Part shown: positions 16,557 through 24,621 of the stretch, in pieces
Layout of the letters: each line of letters begins with the position of its first letter
Numbering within the stretch: position 1 is the stretch's first letter
NCBI RefSeq assembly: GCF_003664255.1
Contig: NZ_RCCV01000001.1
Span: 4,092,001-4,156,000, forward strand
Origin: Micromonospora sp. M71_S20
GTDB lineage: Bacteria; Actinomycetota; Actinomycetes; Mycobacteriales; Micromonosporaceae
Direction of reading: 5' to 3'
DNA length: 64,000 nucleotides
Position numbers and translations under genes: made by a program
The notes under the pieces: generated by a model
The model's database searches: none
What the model was told of the DNA's origin: nothing
What the model saw: only the letters and a program-made list of their open reading frames with translations

Positions 16557-17200
16557 CCACCCGCATCCTGCTCGCCGACGACCACGCCCTCGTGCGCCGT
16601 GGCGTGCGCCTCATCCTCGACAGCGAACCGGACCTGACCGTCGTGGCCGAGGCCGGCGACGGCGCGGAGGCCATCGGCCTGGCCCAGACCGAGCGCCCCG
16701 ACCTTGCCATCCTCGACATCGCCATGCCGCGGCTGACCGGCCTCCAGGCGGCCCGGGAGCTGTCCCGGCAGCAACCGGGCCTGCGCATCCTCATCCTGAC
16801 GATGTACGACAACGAGCAGTACTTCTTCGAGGCCCTCAAGGTCGGCGCCAACGGCTACGTGCTCAAGTCCGTCGCCGACCGCGACCTGGTGGAGGCCTGC
16901 CGCGCCGCCGTACGCGACGAGCCGTTCCTCTATCCCGGCGCCATCAACGCCCTCATCCGCACCTACCTGGAGCGCAGCGCCCGGGGCGAGAGCCTGCCGG
17001 CCAGGGCCATCACCGAGCGCGAGGAGGAGATCCTCAAGCTCGTCGCCGAGGGCCACTCCTCCAAGGAGATCGCCCGCCTGCTGTTCATCAGCGTCAAGAC
17101 CGTCGAACGGCACCGGGCCAACCTGCTGCAGAAGCTCGGCCTCAGGGACCGGCTGGAACTGACCCGCTACGCCATCCGGGCCGGGCTCATCGAGCCGTGA
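16553..17200 (+). CDS. NarL/FixJ-family response regulator
   Basis: The 215-residue protein has a receiver domain (1-120) with DD at 9-10, phosphoacceptor D55 in LAILDIAMPRL, T/S near 82 (LILTMYD) and K near 104 (YVLKSV). A LuxR-type helix-turn-helix (about 148-210) reads ITEREEEILKLVAEGHSSKE and then FISVKTVERHRANLLQKLGL. It is the partner of the overlapping histidine kinase. Targets are unknown. Confidence 0.94.
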   Translation: MTTRILLADDHALVRRGVRLILDSEPDLTVVAEAGDGAEAIGLAQTERPDLAILDIAMPRLTGLQAARELSRQQPGLRILILTMYDNEQYFFEALKVGANGYVLKSVADRDLVEACRAAVRDEPFLYPGAINALIRTYLERSARGESLPARAITEREEEILKLVAEGHSSKEIARLLFISVKTVERHRANLLQKLGLRDRLELTRYAIRAGLIEP

Positions 17201-17315
17201 CCGCGCGCGGCGGGGGTGACGGGCGCCGGCGGCGACCGCGGCCCGGACAGCCGGTACGGGGACGACAGGGCCGACTTTCCTGCGGGCGGGCCCGCCGGTT
17301 CTCTACGGTCGACGG

Positions 17316-17774
17316 GTGGGCGCTGAGCAGCCGTGGAGCCGGCCGGCCCGTCGGGGCCGCCCGGTGCGTACCGGGTTGGTGTTCGCGGGCGTGACCGTGC
17401 TGCTGTGCTGCGTCGGGGTGGCCGGGCTGGGCGCCTGGAACGTGCAGGTGGTCACGCAGGCCAGCGGTCCGGTGCGGGAGACCGCCGACGGCTTCCTGCG
17501 GTCGGTGGCGGCGGGCGACACCGACGGCGCGTACGAGCGGCTCTGCGCCGACACGCGCAGCCGGTGGAGCCCCATCGGGTTCACCAGCTGGCTGCGCACC
17601 CCGCCGGTGGTCGACGGCTACGAGATCGTCGACGTGTCGGTGGCGACCCGGGGTGGCAGCCCGCGCGGCACCGTGACGGTCCGGCTGACCCGCGACAGCG
17701 GCCTCACCGAGGAGCGGAAGCTGTCGGTGGTGCGCGAGGACGGCGACTGGCGGGTGTGCGGTGACCCGTACTGA
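17316..17774 (+). CDS. small membrane-anchored protein, DUF4878/NTF2-like
   Basis: The 152-residue protein has a basic N-terminus, one membrane helix (about 20-45, TGLVFAGVTVLLCCVGVAGL) and an extracytoplasmic NTF2-like domain: ADGFLRSVAAGDTDGAYERL, CADTRSRW, VTVRLTRDSG, and the end EDGDWRVCGDPY. Such DUF4878-like domains are common in actinobacterial lipoprotein-like or membrane proteins with no known activity. It ends a few bases before the convergent thymidine kinase gene. The fold call is moderate, the function unknown. Confidence 0.7.
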   Translation: MGAEQPWSRPARRGRPVRTGLVFAGVTVLLCCVGVAGLGAWNVQVVTQASGPVRETADGFLRSVAAGDTDGAYERLCADTRSRWSPIGFTSWLRTPPVVDGYEIVDVSVATRGGSPRGTVTVRLTRDSGLTEERKLSVVREDGDWRVCGDPY

Positions 17775-17778
17775 GGCG

Positions 17779-18492
17779 TCAGCGGCGGGGGCCGAGTTCG
17801 CCCGCGCGGTAGTGCCGGCGGCAGAGCACCTGGTAGCGCACCTCGGCGCTGTCCACGGTGTCGCCGATGACGACCTGCAGGCCCTCGCGGACCACCCGAC
17901 CGTCGACGACGCGGGCGTTGAGCAGCCCTTCCCGGCCGCACCAGCAGAGCACCTCGACCTGGATGCGGGCCACCTCGTCGGCGAGTTCGAACAGCCGCTG
18001 CGCGGCCGGGAACAGGCACGAGCGGAAGTCGGTGGCCAGCCCGAACGCGTACACGTCGACGTCGTAGCTGTCGACCAGCTCGGCCATCTGCTCGATGTGC
18101 TCCAGGTTGTAGAACGACGCCTCGTCGCAGATCAGGTAGTCGACGCGGACGCCCTCGGCCCAGGTGTCGCGCACGAGGGTGCGCAGGTCCAGCTCGTCGG
18201 TGACCTCGACGGCCTCGTGCGCCAGGCCGATGCGGGTGGTGACCTGCGGGCCCAGCGAGCGGTCGATGCGGGTGGTGACGAGGCCGCGGCGGCCCTGCCG
18301 GGAGTGGTTGTGGTTCATCTGCAACGCCATCGTGGACTTGCCGCAGTCCATCGGCCCCCAGAAGAACTTCAACGCCGCCGCGTGCAGCGGACGCCCGTCC
18401 ACGCCCCGCGCCGCGGCGCACCCGGCGGGGGAGTCGTCGGGGCCCAGCGGCGGGCGCGCCAGGCAGGTCGGGGCGGCGGCGTGGTCGGTCAC
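17779..18492 (-). CDS. tdk: thymidine kinase (type II, TK1-like)
   Basis: It phosphorylates thymidine to dTMP with ATP in the salvage pathway. Walker A is FFWGPMDCGKST (about 43-54 of the 237-residue form) and Walker B is YLICDEASF. The lasso and zinc-site cysteines are in VLCWCGREG and YQVLCRRHY near the C-terminus, and the substrate loop includes YAFGLATDFRSCLFPA. Usual proteins start a few residues before LKFFWG; the GTG at 18492 gives a 35-residue extension rich in Ala and Pro, and the GTG at 18402 gives 207 residues. Neither has a good ribosome site. Confidence 0.9.
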   Translation of the reverse strand: MTDHAAAPTCLARPPLGPDDSPAGCAAARGVDGRPLHAAALKFFWGPMDCGKSTMALQMNHNHSRQGRRGLVTTRIDRSLGPQVTTRIGLAHEAVEVTDELDLRTLVRDTWAEGVRVDYLICDEASFYNLEHIEQMAELVDSYDVDVYAFGLATDFRSCLFPAAQRLFELADEVARIQVEVLCWCGREGLLNARVVDGRVVREGLQVVIGDTVDSAEVRYQVLCRRHYRAGELGPRR

Positions 18493-18554
18493 GGTCGGGC
18501 AGCCTAGCCGATCGACGTCGGCTGATCCGGCCGGTGCGGACGGGCGCGCGTCGC

Positions 18555-19943
18555 TCAGAGCACCCGGGGCGGGGTGTTGCCGGCGGCGACGATCGCCCGG
18601 CGGATCGGCACGGCCAGCAGCAGCAGGAACCCGACGACGAAGAAGATCAGCAGGGAGACCAGGCCCACCCGGTAGGAGTTGGTGAGCTGGAACACGATGC
18701 CGAAGGCCAGCGGGCCGAGCCAGCTGGTGCCCTTGTCGCTGATCTCGTAGAAGCCGTAGTACTCGCCCTCCTTGCCGGCGGGGATGAGCTGGCTGAACAG
18801 CGACCGGCTCAACGCCTGGCTGCCGCCGAGCACCAGGCCGATGGCGGCGCCGAGGATCATGAACGGCAGCGGCGCCTCGGCGGGCAGCCGGAACGCGCCG
18901 AGGATCACCCCGGTCCACAGCACCAGGCTGATCAGCACGGTCTTCCAGGCGCCGATGCGCTTGGCGAGGGCGCCGAGCAGCAGCGCGCCGCCGAAGGCGA
19001 GGAACTGCACCAGCAGGATGGTGACGATCAGGGTGCTCTGCCCGAGCTTCAGCTCCTCGGTGCCGTACTGGCTGGCCAGGGCGATGACGGTCTGGATGCC
19101 GTCGTTGTAGACCAGGAACGCCAGCAGGAAGAACAGCGTCAGCGGGTACGCCTTGATCTCGCGCAGGGTGCGGCCGAGCTGCCGGAACCCGTCGGTGAGC
19201 GGGTTGCCGCCGGCCAGCGCGGCGGCCGTGGGGTGCTCGCGCAGCCAGCGCAGCGGGATCAGGGTGAACACCGCCCACCACACGCCGGCGGACACGATCG
19301 ACCAGCGGGCCAGGTCGAGGGTGCGCTGGTGGTTGCCCTCCTCGCCGAGCATGCTGACCGCGACGAGGTTGAGCGCCAGCAGCAGGCCGCCGCCCAGGTA
19401 GCCCAGCGCCCAGCCGCGGCTGGAGATGCCGTCGCGTTCGTCGGGGCCGCCGAGCCGCGGCAGGAACGAGTTGTAGACCACGACGCCGGCGCCGAAGGCG
19501 ATGTTGGCGACCATGAACAGCGCCCCGCCGAGCAGGTACCGGTCGCCGGTGACGAAGAGCATGCCGACGGTGGCGCCGGCGCCGGTGAAGGCGGCGGCGG
19601 CGAGCAGCCGCTTCTTGTGCGCCGAGCGGTCGGCGATCGCCCCGACGACCGGCAGCGCGAACACGGTGAGGAACACCGACAGCGACACCAGGTACGGGAA
19701 GTACGAGCCGGCGGCGACCTTGACGCCCAGCGGGTAGACGTACCCGGAGCAGGTGTCGGCGCCGAGTTCACAGCCGGCGGCGAGTTCGGTGACGGTGGTC
19801 AGGAACGGGCCGAGGAAGACGGTGATGACGGTGGTGGAGAAGGCGGACATCGCCCAGTCGTAGAAGTACCAGCCGCTGCGTTCGCGGCGGGTGCTCGCCG
19901 GGGCGGGGGTGTCGTCCACGGCGGGGGTGACGGTCTCGGCCAT
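18555..19943 (-). CDS. UMF1-type MFS transporter (Atg22-like)
   Basis: The 462-residue protein has about twelve hydrophobic segments and the UMF1/Atg22 hallmark start RRERSGWYFYDWAMSAFSTT, with GAIADRSAHKKRLLAAAAF in the second loop and NSFLPRLGGPDERDGISSRG after helix 5. It is related to fungal vacuole effluxer Atg22, which exports amino acids; bacterial substrates are unknown. Start ATG 19943. It follows the GDPD gene by 19 bp on the same strand and is probably co-transcribed with it. Confidence 0.9.
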   Translation of the reverse strand: MAETVTPAVDDTPAPASTRRERSGWYFYDWAMSAFSTTVITVFLGPFLTTVTELAAGCELGADTCSGYVYPLGVKVAAGSYFPYLVSLSVFLTVFALPVVGAIADRSAHKKRLLAAAAFTGAGATVGMLFVTGDRYLLGGALFMVANIAFGAGVVVYNSFLPRLGGPDERDGISSRGWALGYLGGGLLLALNLVAVSMLGEEGNHQRTLDLARWSIVSAGVWWAVFTLIPLRWLREHPTAAALAGGNPLTDGFRQLGRTLREIKAYPLTLFFLLAFLVYNDGIQTVIALASQYGTEELKLGQSTLIVTILLVQFLAFGGALLLGALAKRIGAWKTVLISLVLWTGVILGAFRLPAEAPLPFMILGAAIGLVLGGSQALSRSLFSQLIPAGKEGEYYGFYEISDKGTSWLGPLAFGIVFQLTNSYRVGLVSLLIFFVVGFLLLLAVPIRRAIVAAGNTPPRVL

Positions 19944-19962
19944 CGGGGTCCTTCGAACGGGT

Positions 19963-20724
19963 TCAGGCGGCCCAGTGGCCGCGGCTGCGGTAGACGTCGC
20001 GCAGCACGCCGACGTGATCGGTCATGATGCCATCCACTCCGAGGTCGAGTAACTCGTGCATCTCGGCAGGTTCGTCGATCGTCCAGACATGCACGTGCAG
20101 TCCGAGTCGGTGGGCGTGGCGCAGGAACCTGCGGTCCACCACCCGCACCCGCCCGTAGCGCACCGGCACCTGCGCGGCGACCACCGACGGGGGCAGCCGC
20201 AGCGCCCGCCCGGTCAGCGACGCCATCCGCAGCCGGGCCACCCCGCGCATGCCGAGGCTGCTGGCGACGCGCCCCTGGGTGAGGGCGCGCAGCCGGGCCA
20301 GCCGGGCGTCGCTGAACGAGGCCAGCAGCACCCGGTCGCCGGCCCCGACGCGTGCGACGGTGGCCACGGTCGGCTCGACGCCGCCGTCGGCCTTGACGTC
20401 GATGTTGAACCGCACCTGCGGCCAGGCGTCGAGGACCTCGTCGAGGCGGGGGACGACGGCGGCGCCGCCGACGCGTACCGAGGCCAGGTCGGCCCAGCGC
20501 AGGTCGGCGATGCGCCCCGGCTCGCCCGTGACCCGGGTCAGCGTGGCGTCGTGGAAGACCACCGCGACGCCGTCGGCGGTGCCGTGCACGTCGGTCTCGA
20601 CGTACCGGTAGCCGAGCCCGATGGCCCGGGCGAACGCCGCGGCGGTGTTCTCGTCGCCCTCGGCGGCGCCGCCCCGGTGGGCGAAGGCCAGCGGTGTGGG
20701 GCCGTCGAGGTAGGCGTGGGTCAC
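19963..20724 (-). CDS. glycerophosphodiester phosphodiesterase (GDPD)
   Basis: The 253-residue enzyme from GTG 20724 has the GDPD core. AFAHRGGAAEGDENTAAAF provides the HRG...N/E catalytic and metal residues near 16-27, YVETDVHGTADGVAVVFHD gives the ExD and H residues near 43-60, and WTIDEPAEMHELLDLGVDGI and TDHVGVL are at the C-terminal end. It hydrolyses glycerophosphodiesters to sn-glycerol 3-phosphate and an alcohol. No signal peptide is evident with this start, so it probably acts in the cytoplasm. It is divergent from the membrane cassette beginning at 20799. Confidence 0.9.
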   Translation of the reverse strand: MTHAYLDGPTPLAFAHRGGAAEGDENTAAAFARAIGLGYRYVETDVHGTADGVAVVFHDATLTRVTGEPGRIADLRWADLASVRVGGAAVVPRLDEVLDAWPQVRFNIDVKADGGVEPTVATVARVGAGDRVLLASFSDARLARLRALTQGRVASSLGMRGVARLRMASLTGRALRLPPSVVAAQVPVRYGRVRVVDRRFLRHAHRLGLHVHVWTIDEPAEMHELLDLGVDGIMTDHVGVLRDVYRSRGHWAA

Positions 20725-20798
20725 GCGGGGAGTATGCCCGGCGCCGTTGGCCGCCGGGTGGCCGCCCGGTTGCCACCGCGACGCCGTGCGGCTGGCGG

Positions 20799-21542
20799 AT
20801 GTCGGACAGTGACGACGGTGTCGCGCTGCGGTGCGGTGAAGATGTCCGGGTGATGCCATGGATGCCTTCTCCCCGGCCGGGAGGGGCCGAGGAGCCGCCG
20901 GCGTCCGCGCCGGGGGTGGCGGCCCGGGCGTTGGACCCGCTGCCGGCCCGCATCGCGCTGCCGCCGTCGCAGCGCCCGCACCGGCGCGTCCCGCCGCAGG
21001 CCCGGCCGCTGCTCTGGCTGGTCCTGCTGGTCGGTAACCCGTGGGCCGCCCGGCTGCTCATCGAGTGGCGCTATCGACTGCCCCGGGGCGACGGACTGCC
21101 GGGGCTGGTGGGGGCGCTGGGCGAGGCGATGCTGGCGGGGCTGGGCTGGCCGAGGTGGGACGTGCGGCCGCTGCGGGCCGACCATGTCGCCTGGTGGCTG
21201 GCGGAGAACGCCCGCACCGTGCTGTTCGTCGTGATCGCGGTGGCGCTGCTGCGTCGGCTTGCCACTCCGGCGTTCGCGCCGCGGCGTACGCACCGGGTGC
21301 TCGCGGTGATCGGCGCGAGCGTGACGGCGGCGGTGCTCGCGGCGGTGGGCGGCGTGACGATGCACGTCCTCACCGACAGCGGCATGCTGCGCGGCGTGGA
21401 CCTGACCTCGGCGGTGCTCGGCGCGATCTCCGGGGCGCTGTACTGCGGATTCGTCGTGGGTGTCCTGCTGGCCTGGGCGGCGGTGCGCGGACCGGGGCCG
21501 CGCCGTGGGGGGTTCCCGGCGACCCGGCACGGAGGTGGCTGA
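20799..21542 (+). CDS. membrane protein of unknown function, first gene of a three-gene cassette
   Basis: The 247-residue frame from ATG 20799 (ATG 20853 is possible) has a polar, Pro-rich N-terminal 65 residues and then about four hydrophobic segments: PLLWLVLLVGNPWAARLLI, RTVLFVVIAVALL, VIGASVTAAVLAAVGGV and ISGALYCGFVVGVLLAWAAV. No family is recognised. It ends one base before the ATG of the next gene, so the two must be co-translated. It is the least characterised part of the cassette and may anchor or gate its partner. Confidence 0.65.
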   Translation: MSDSDDGVALRCGEDVRVMPWMPSPRPGGAEEPPASAPGVAARALDPLPARIALPPSQRPHRRVPPQARPLLWLVLLVGNPWAARLLIEWRYRLPRGDGLPGLVGALGEAMLAGLGWPRWDVRPLRADHVAWWLAENARTVLFVVIAVALLRRLATPAFAPRRTHRVLAVIGASVTAAVLAAVGGVTMHVLTDSGMLRGVDLTSAVLGAISGALYCGFVVGVLLAWAAVRGPGPRRGGFPATRHGGG

Positions 21543-21543
21543 C

Positions 21544-23247
21544 ATGGTGGTACGGCAGCACAGCGGCCCGCGCGACGAGGCGCCGTCGGCACGCTCGCAC
21601 CCGGACGCCGGCAGCGAGGCCACCCGCTACCTGTGCGCGGCCGCCCACACCGACGACGCGTTCACCGAACGGGTGCTGGCCGAGGTGTTCGACGACGACC
21701 TGCGCGCGGTCGCCCCGTCGGTGGGCTTCGACCTGGGCACGGTGCTGCGGCACTGCCTGTCCGCCCGCCGCCGGCGCCGTCTGCGGGACGTCGGGCTGCT
21801 GGTCGCCGGCGGCCTGGCGGTGCTGCTCGCCCCGCTGGCGACGGTGCTGGTCGGGGTCACGATGGCGGTGGGCAGCTCACTGGCCCCGCTGCGGCCCGGC
21901 CGCAGCGGCCCGGTGGGCCCGTTCCTGTCGATGATCGCGATCGCGACGGTCTCGCTCGTGCTGGTCTTCCAGCTCGGCGCGGCCACGCCCGGCGACGACC
22001 CGGCGGGCCTGCCCGGTTGGGTCGTCGGCCGGCCGTGGCTGGCGCTGCCGGCCGGCCTGGTCGCCTACCTGGTGCTCGTGGGGCACCTGCTGGGCACCCG
22101 GCGGCTGCTGGTGACCCGGTTGCGCCGGGCCCGGTTCCGGCCGGAGCCACCCGACGTGGCGTCGCTGCCGGCGCGCGACGCCGAGCGGCTCGCCGCCGTC
22201 GACCGCGCCCAGGGCGGCAACGTGACGGTCTACGGCGGCTACACCCCGTTCGTCGGGCACGGCACGCCGGTGGCGGGGTGGTCGTTCGCCCTGCCGATCC
22301 TGGCCGACGCCCACGGGCCGGCCGGGACCGCCCCCACGGGCGACGTGTCCGCCCCCGCGCCGTTCACCGTCGTGGAGCTCATCGACCACGTGCGGGCCCG
22401 GCTGGCGGCGATCCGGCTGGACCAGGCCGGCGATCCCACCCCGGCGCGGCTCGCGGGGCTGCTGCTCGAGGACCGGGTGTTCGTCTGCGGCGACCGGCTC
22501 ACCGGCGACACGCGGTTGCTGCCGCACCGGGAGCGGATGCCGCGCCAGCGGTGGTCCGACGACGAGGTACGCGAGGTCGCCGGCCGCCCGCAGGGCGCGG
22601 CGCGGCACTACCTGTGCGCCCTGGTGCCGTCCTGGGGCGGGGAGGTCGTCGCCTCCACGTTCCTGCACTTCTCCACCGACGGCCAGGTGCTCTACCTGGA
22701 GTGTGCCCGCACGGTGCTGGAGCCGCCGCGGCAGGGGTACCACGACGTGGACCGGCTGACCGAGTGGCTGCCGGTGAGTCAGCTCGCGCAGGCGCTGGCC
22801 ACCGGCACCGAGCGGTTGCTGCCCACCGCGCTGGGCGCGCCGGTGCGGCTGCTGCGGGACCTGGTGCGGGGCGTCGCGCGTGGGCGGCGTCAGGCGCGGC
22901 TGCGGCAACTGGCCCGCGAGGACCTGGGCTACGACTACGGTGCCCGGGTCGGCGTGCGGGAGGTCGCCTCCGGCGCCGAGTACCACAACTACTTCCAGGT
23001 GCTCGACGCCGCCAAGCACCTGAAGGTCGTCGAGCGGCACGTGCTGGCCGCCATCATGGACTTCCTGGACGCCCGTGGGGTGGACACGGCCGAGTTCCGC
23101 AACCGGCAGACGACGATCCTCAACCAGGGCGTCATCCAGACCGGCGGCCTGAGTGTGGTCGGCAACCAGGCGGTGGGCCAGGGCGCCCGGGCCGAGCAGC
23201 AGGCCGAGGGGGCGCCGCCGCGCAGCCGTCGGCCGCGTGACGACTGA
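21544..23247 (+). CDS. actinobacterial membrane protein with C-terminal GNQAVG motif
   Basis: The 567-residue protein has a soluble N-terminus (1-75) and three hydrophobic segments (about 80-115, 125-150 and 160-190). A large soluble part follows, with VTVYGGYTPFVGHGTPVAGW near residue 225, a pattern I recall from membrane proteins of unknown function across actinobacteria. After a helical stretch (VVERHVLAAIMDFLDARGV) the C-terminus reads GVIQTGGLSVVGNQAVGQGA at about 531-548. The same motif opens the next protein. In bacterial amyloid-signalling and pRHIM systems a short Gly/Asn/Gln motif shared by neighbouring proteins mediates contact; here that is inference. No enzymatic motif is visible. 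Confidence 0.75.
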   Translation: MVVRQHSGPRDEAPSARSHPDAGSEATRYLCAAAHTDDAFTERVLAEVFDDDLRAVAPSVGFDLGTVLRHCLSARRRRRLRDVGLLVAGGLAVLLAPLATVLVGVTMAVGSSLAPLRPGRSGPVGPFLSMIAIATVSLVLVFQLGAATPGDDPAGLPGWVVGRPWLALPAGLVAYLVLVGHLLGTRRLLVTRLRRARFRPEPPDVASLPARDAERLAAVDRAQGGNVTVYGGYTPFVGHGTPVAGWSFALPILADAHGPAGTAPTGDVSAPAPFTVVELIDHVRARLAAIRLDQAGDPTPARLAGLLLEDRVFVCGDRLTGDTRLLPHRERMPRQRWSDDEVREVAGRPQGAARHYLCALVPSWGGEVVASTFLHFSTDGQVLYLECARTVLEPPRQGYHDVDRLTEWLPVSQLAQALATGTERLLPTALGAPVRLLRDLVRGVARGRRQARLRQLAREDLGYDYGARVGVREVASGAEYHNYFQVLDAAKHLKVVERHVLAAIMDFLDARGVDTAEFRNRQTTILNQGVIQTGGLSVVGNQAVGQGARAEQQAEGAPPRSRRPRDD

Positions 23248-23353
23248 ATCGCAGGGGAGGACGGGCATGCCCGAGGGGACCAACTACGGCATCCAGCAGT
23301 TCGGCGGGGTGAGCCAGGTGGGAAACCAGGCGGTGGGTCCGGGCGCGTACGCC
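23143..23353 (+). repeat. motif coded twice: end of one gene, start of the next
   Basis: Codons 534-550 of the upstream gene (23143-23193) and codons 13-29 of the downstream gene (23303-23353) encode nearly the same 17 residues. They read GG-L-S-V-VGNQAVG-Q-GA-R-A and GG-V-S-Q-VGNQAVG-P-GA-Y-A: 13 of 17 are identical and the central VGNQAVG is invariant. The DNA is also similar (both contain AACCAGGCGGTGGG), so it may have arisen by duplication. Confidence 0.75.
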
Positions 23354-23623
23354 AGCGGCGGCAGCCTGTGGGCCGCCGCGCCCGCCGGTGTCGACGCCCC
23401 GGCGCTGGTCCGGCAGCTGCTCGAGGTGCTCGACCGGCACCGGGGCGAGCTGTCGGAGCCGGCCCGGGTGACGGCCGCGCAGTTGCGTGCGGAGCTGACC
23501 CGTCCGGACGCCGAACCGGGCCGGGTCACCGGGTTGTTGCAGCGGCTGGCGGTGGTGGCGGCTCCGGTGACGCCGGTCGCGACGGCGGTCGGCGAGCTGC
23601 TGCGCCTGGCGCAGGCGCTCTGA
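23267..23623 (+). CDS. small helical protein with N-terminal GNQAVG motif
   Basis: The 118-residue protein starts at ATG 23267, 20 bp after the previous stop, behind GGGGAGG. Residues 5-30 read NYGIQQFGGVSQVGNQAVGP and then GAYAS, a Gly/Gln/Asn-rich stretch resembling short amyloid-like or pRHIM-type signalling motifs. The rest is predicted helical: PALVRQLLEVLDRHRGELSE, TAAQLRAELTRPDAEPGRVT and PVATAVGELLRLAQAL. Small helical proteins with such N-termini occur beside actinobacterial effector or STAND proteins; a firm family cannot be given. The shared motif suggests direct assembly with the membrane protein encoded upstream. Confidence 0.7.
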   Translation: MPEGTNYGIQQFGGVSQVGNQAVGPGAYASGGSLWAAAPAGVDAPALVRQLLEVLDRHRGELSEPARVTAAQLRAELTRPDAEPGRVTGLLQRLAVVAAPVTPVATAVGELLRLAQAL

Positions 23624-23654
23624 CGGCGCGCGCGGGCACCGGCGGTCCGGCGGG

Positions 23655-24434
23655 TCAGCCGGGCGAGCGGTGCCGGCGGTGCGCGCGGCTGGTGTCGCTC
23701 GGGCGGCCGGGGTCGACGTGGCGGGGGCGCTGCGGTTCGTCGGGGCGCAGCGGCACGAGGGCGTCGGTGATGGCGTCGATGATCCGGTCGGTGGCCTGCC
23801 GGGCGGCGCCGGGCGCGCCGTGGGCGAGGTCGGTCAGGTCGACGGGCTCGCCGAAGTGCACGCGCAGCACCGGGCGGCGCCACACGGCGCGGGCGACCCC
23901 GCGCAGCAGCCCCTTCGGGGCGCGGTAGGGCAGCACCTCGTGGGAGCCCCACTGGGCGACCGGGATCACCGGCGCGCCGCAGGTGAGGGCGAGGCGGGCG
24001 GTGCCGGTCTTGCCGCGTTCGGGCCAGATGCCGGGGTCCAGGCCGATGCGGCCCTCCGGGTAGACCAGGATCACCGAGCCGCCGGAGACCGCCGCGGCGG
24101 CGGCGTCGAGGGCGCGGCCGACGGCGGCGGTGCCCCGGTCGACACGCAGGTGCCCGGCGCGGCGCATCGCGGCGCCGAGGACGGGGGTGCGGAACAGCCC
24201 GCCGGTGGCCATGATCCGGGGGGCGACGCCCCGGGCGCGGCAGGCGGCGGCGAGCACGACGGGGTCGAACGGGCTGATGTGGTTGGCGGCCAGGATCAGC
24301 GGGCCCCGGCGCAGCGCCTCGGGTACGTCGCCGCTGACCTCCAGGCGGGCCAGGAGCGCGACGACGACGCGGGCGAGCAGTTGCGCGGCACGCCAGATCA
24401 GCGGTGGCTGCCAGGTCGGGCGGGTGGTGTCCAT
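23655..24434 (-). CDS. 1-acyl-glycerol-phosphate acyltransferase-like protein (PlsC family)
   Basis: The 259-residue enzyme from ATG 24434 shows the PlsC motifs. ILAANHISPFDPVVL contains NHxxxxD catalytic residues near 48-53, GHLRVDRGT is block II, LVYPEGRIGL is the EGR/T substrate block, and APVIPVAQWGS is block IV. It moves an acyl chain to lysophosphatidate or a similar acceptor at the inner face of the membrane. A C-terminal tail rich in Arg, Pro and His is not part of the domain. It is divergent from cydAB and convergent with the motif-sharing cassette. Confidence 0.88.
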   Translation of the reverse strand: MDTTRPTWQPPLIWRAAQLLARVVVALLARLEVSGDVPEALRRGPLILAANHISPFDPVVLAAACRARGVAPRIMATGGLFRTPVLGAAMRRAGHLRVDRGTAAVGRALDAAAAAVSGGSVILVYPEGRIGLDPGIWPERGKTGTARLALTCGAPVIPVAQWGSHEVLPYRAPKGLLRGVARAVWRRPVLRVHFGEPVDLTDLAHGAPGAARQATDRIIDAITDALVPLRPDEPQRPRHVDPGRPSDTSRAHRRHRSPG

Positions 24435-24564
24435 CAGCGCGCAATGGTCGCACGCGCAGGCCGGTCGGCGTGGCGCGGGGCGCGCGGCGGCGGGCCGTCC
24501 GGCAGAGGTGATCAGGGTCATTGGTCCCGGGCCGCTTCGGGCCCCCCGCCCCTGCCGCATTCTC

Positions 24565-24600
24565 TACGACGCGCAGTAGTATTTACTACGTCTCGTAGTA
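24565..24600. promoter_or_regulatory. two tandem inverted repeats upstream of cydA (BlaI/MecI-like)
   Basis: TACTACG-TCT-CGTAGTA (24584-24600) is a perfect repeat with seven-base arms. TACGACG-CGC-AGTAGTA (24565-24581) is a weaker copy 19 bp upstream. The pattern TACTAC...GTAGTA is like the operators of BlaI/MecI/CopY repressors. It lies 21 bp before the cydA start, an AT-rich island in GC-rich DNA, so it probably includes the cydAB promoter. Confidence 0.55.
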
Positions 24601-24621
24601 TGCACAGCCTGGGGGTTACTG

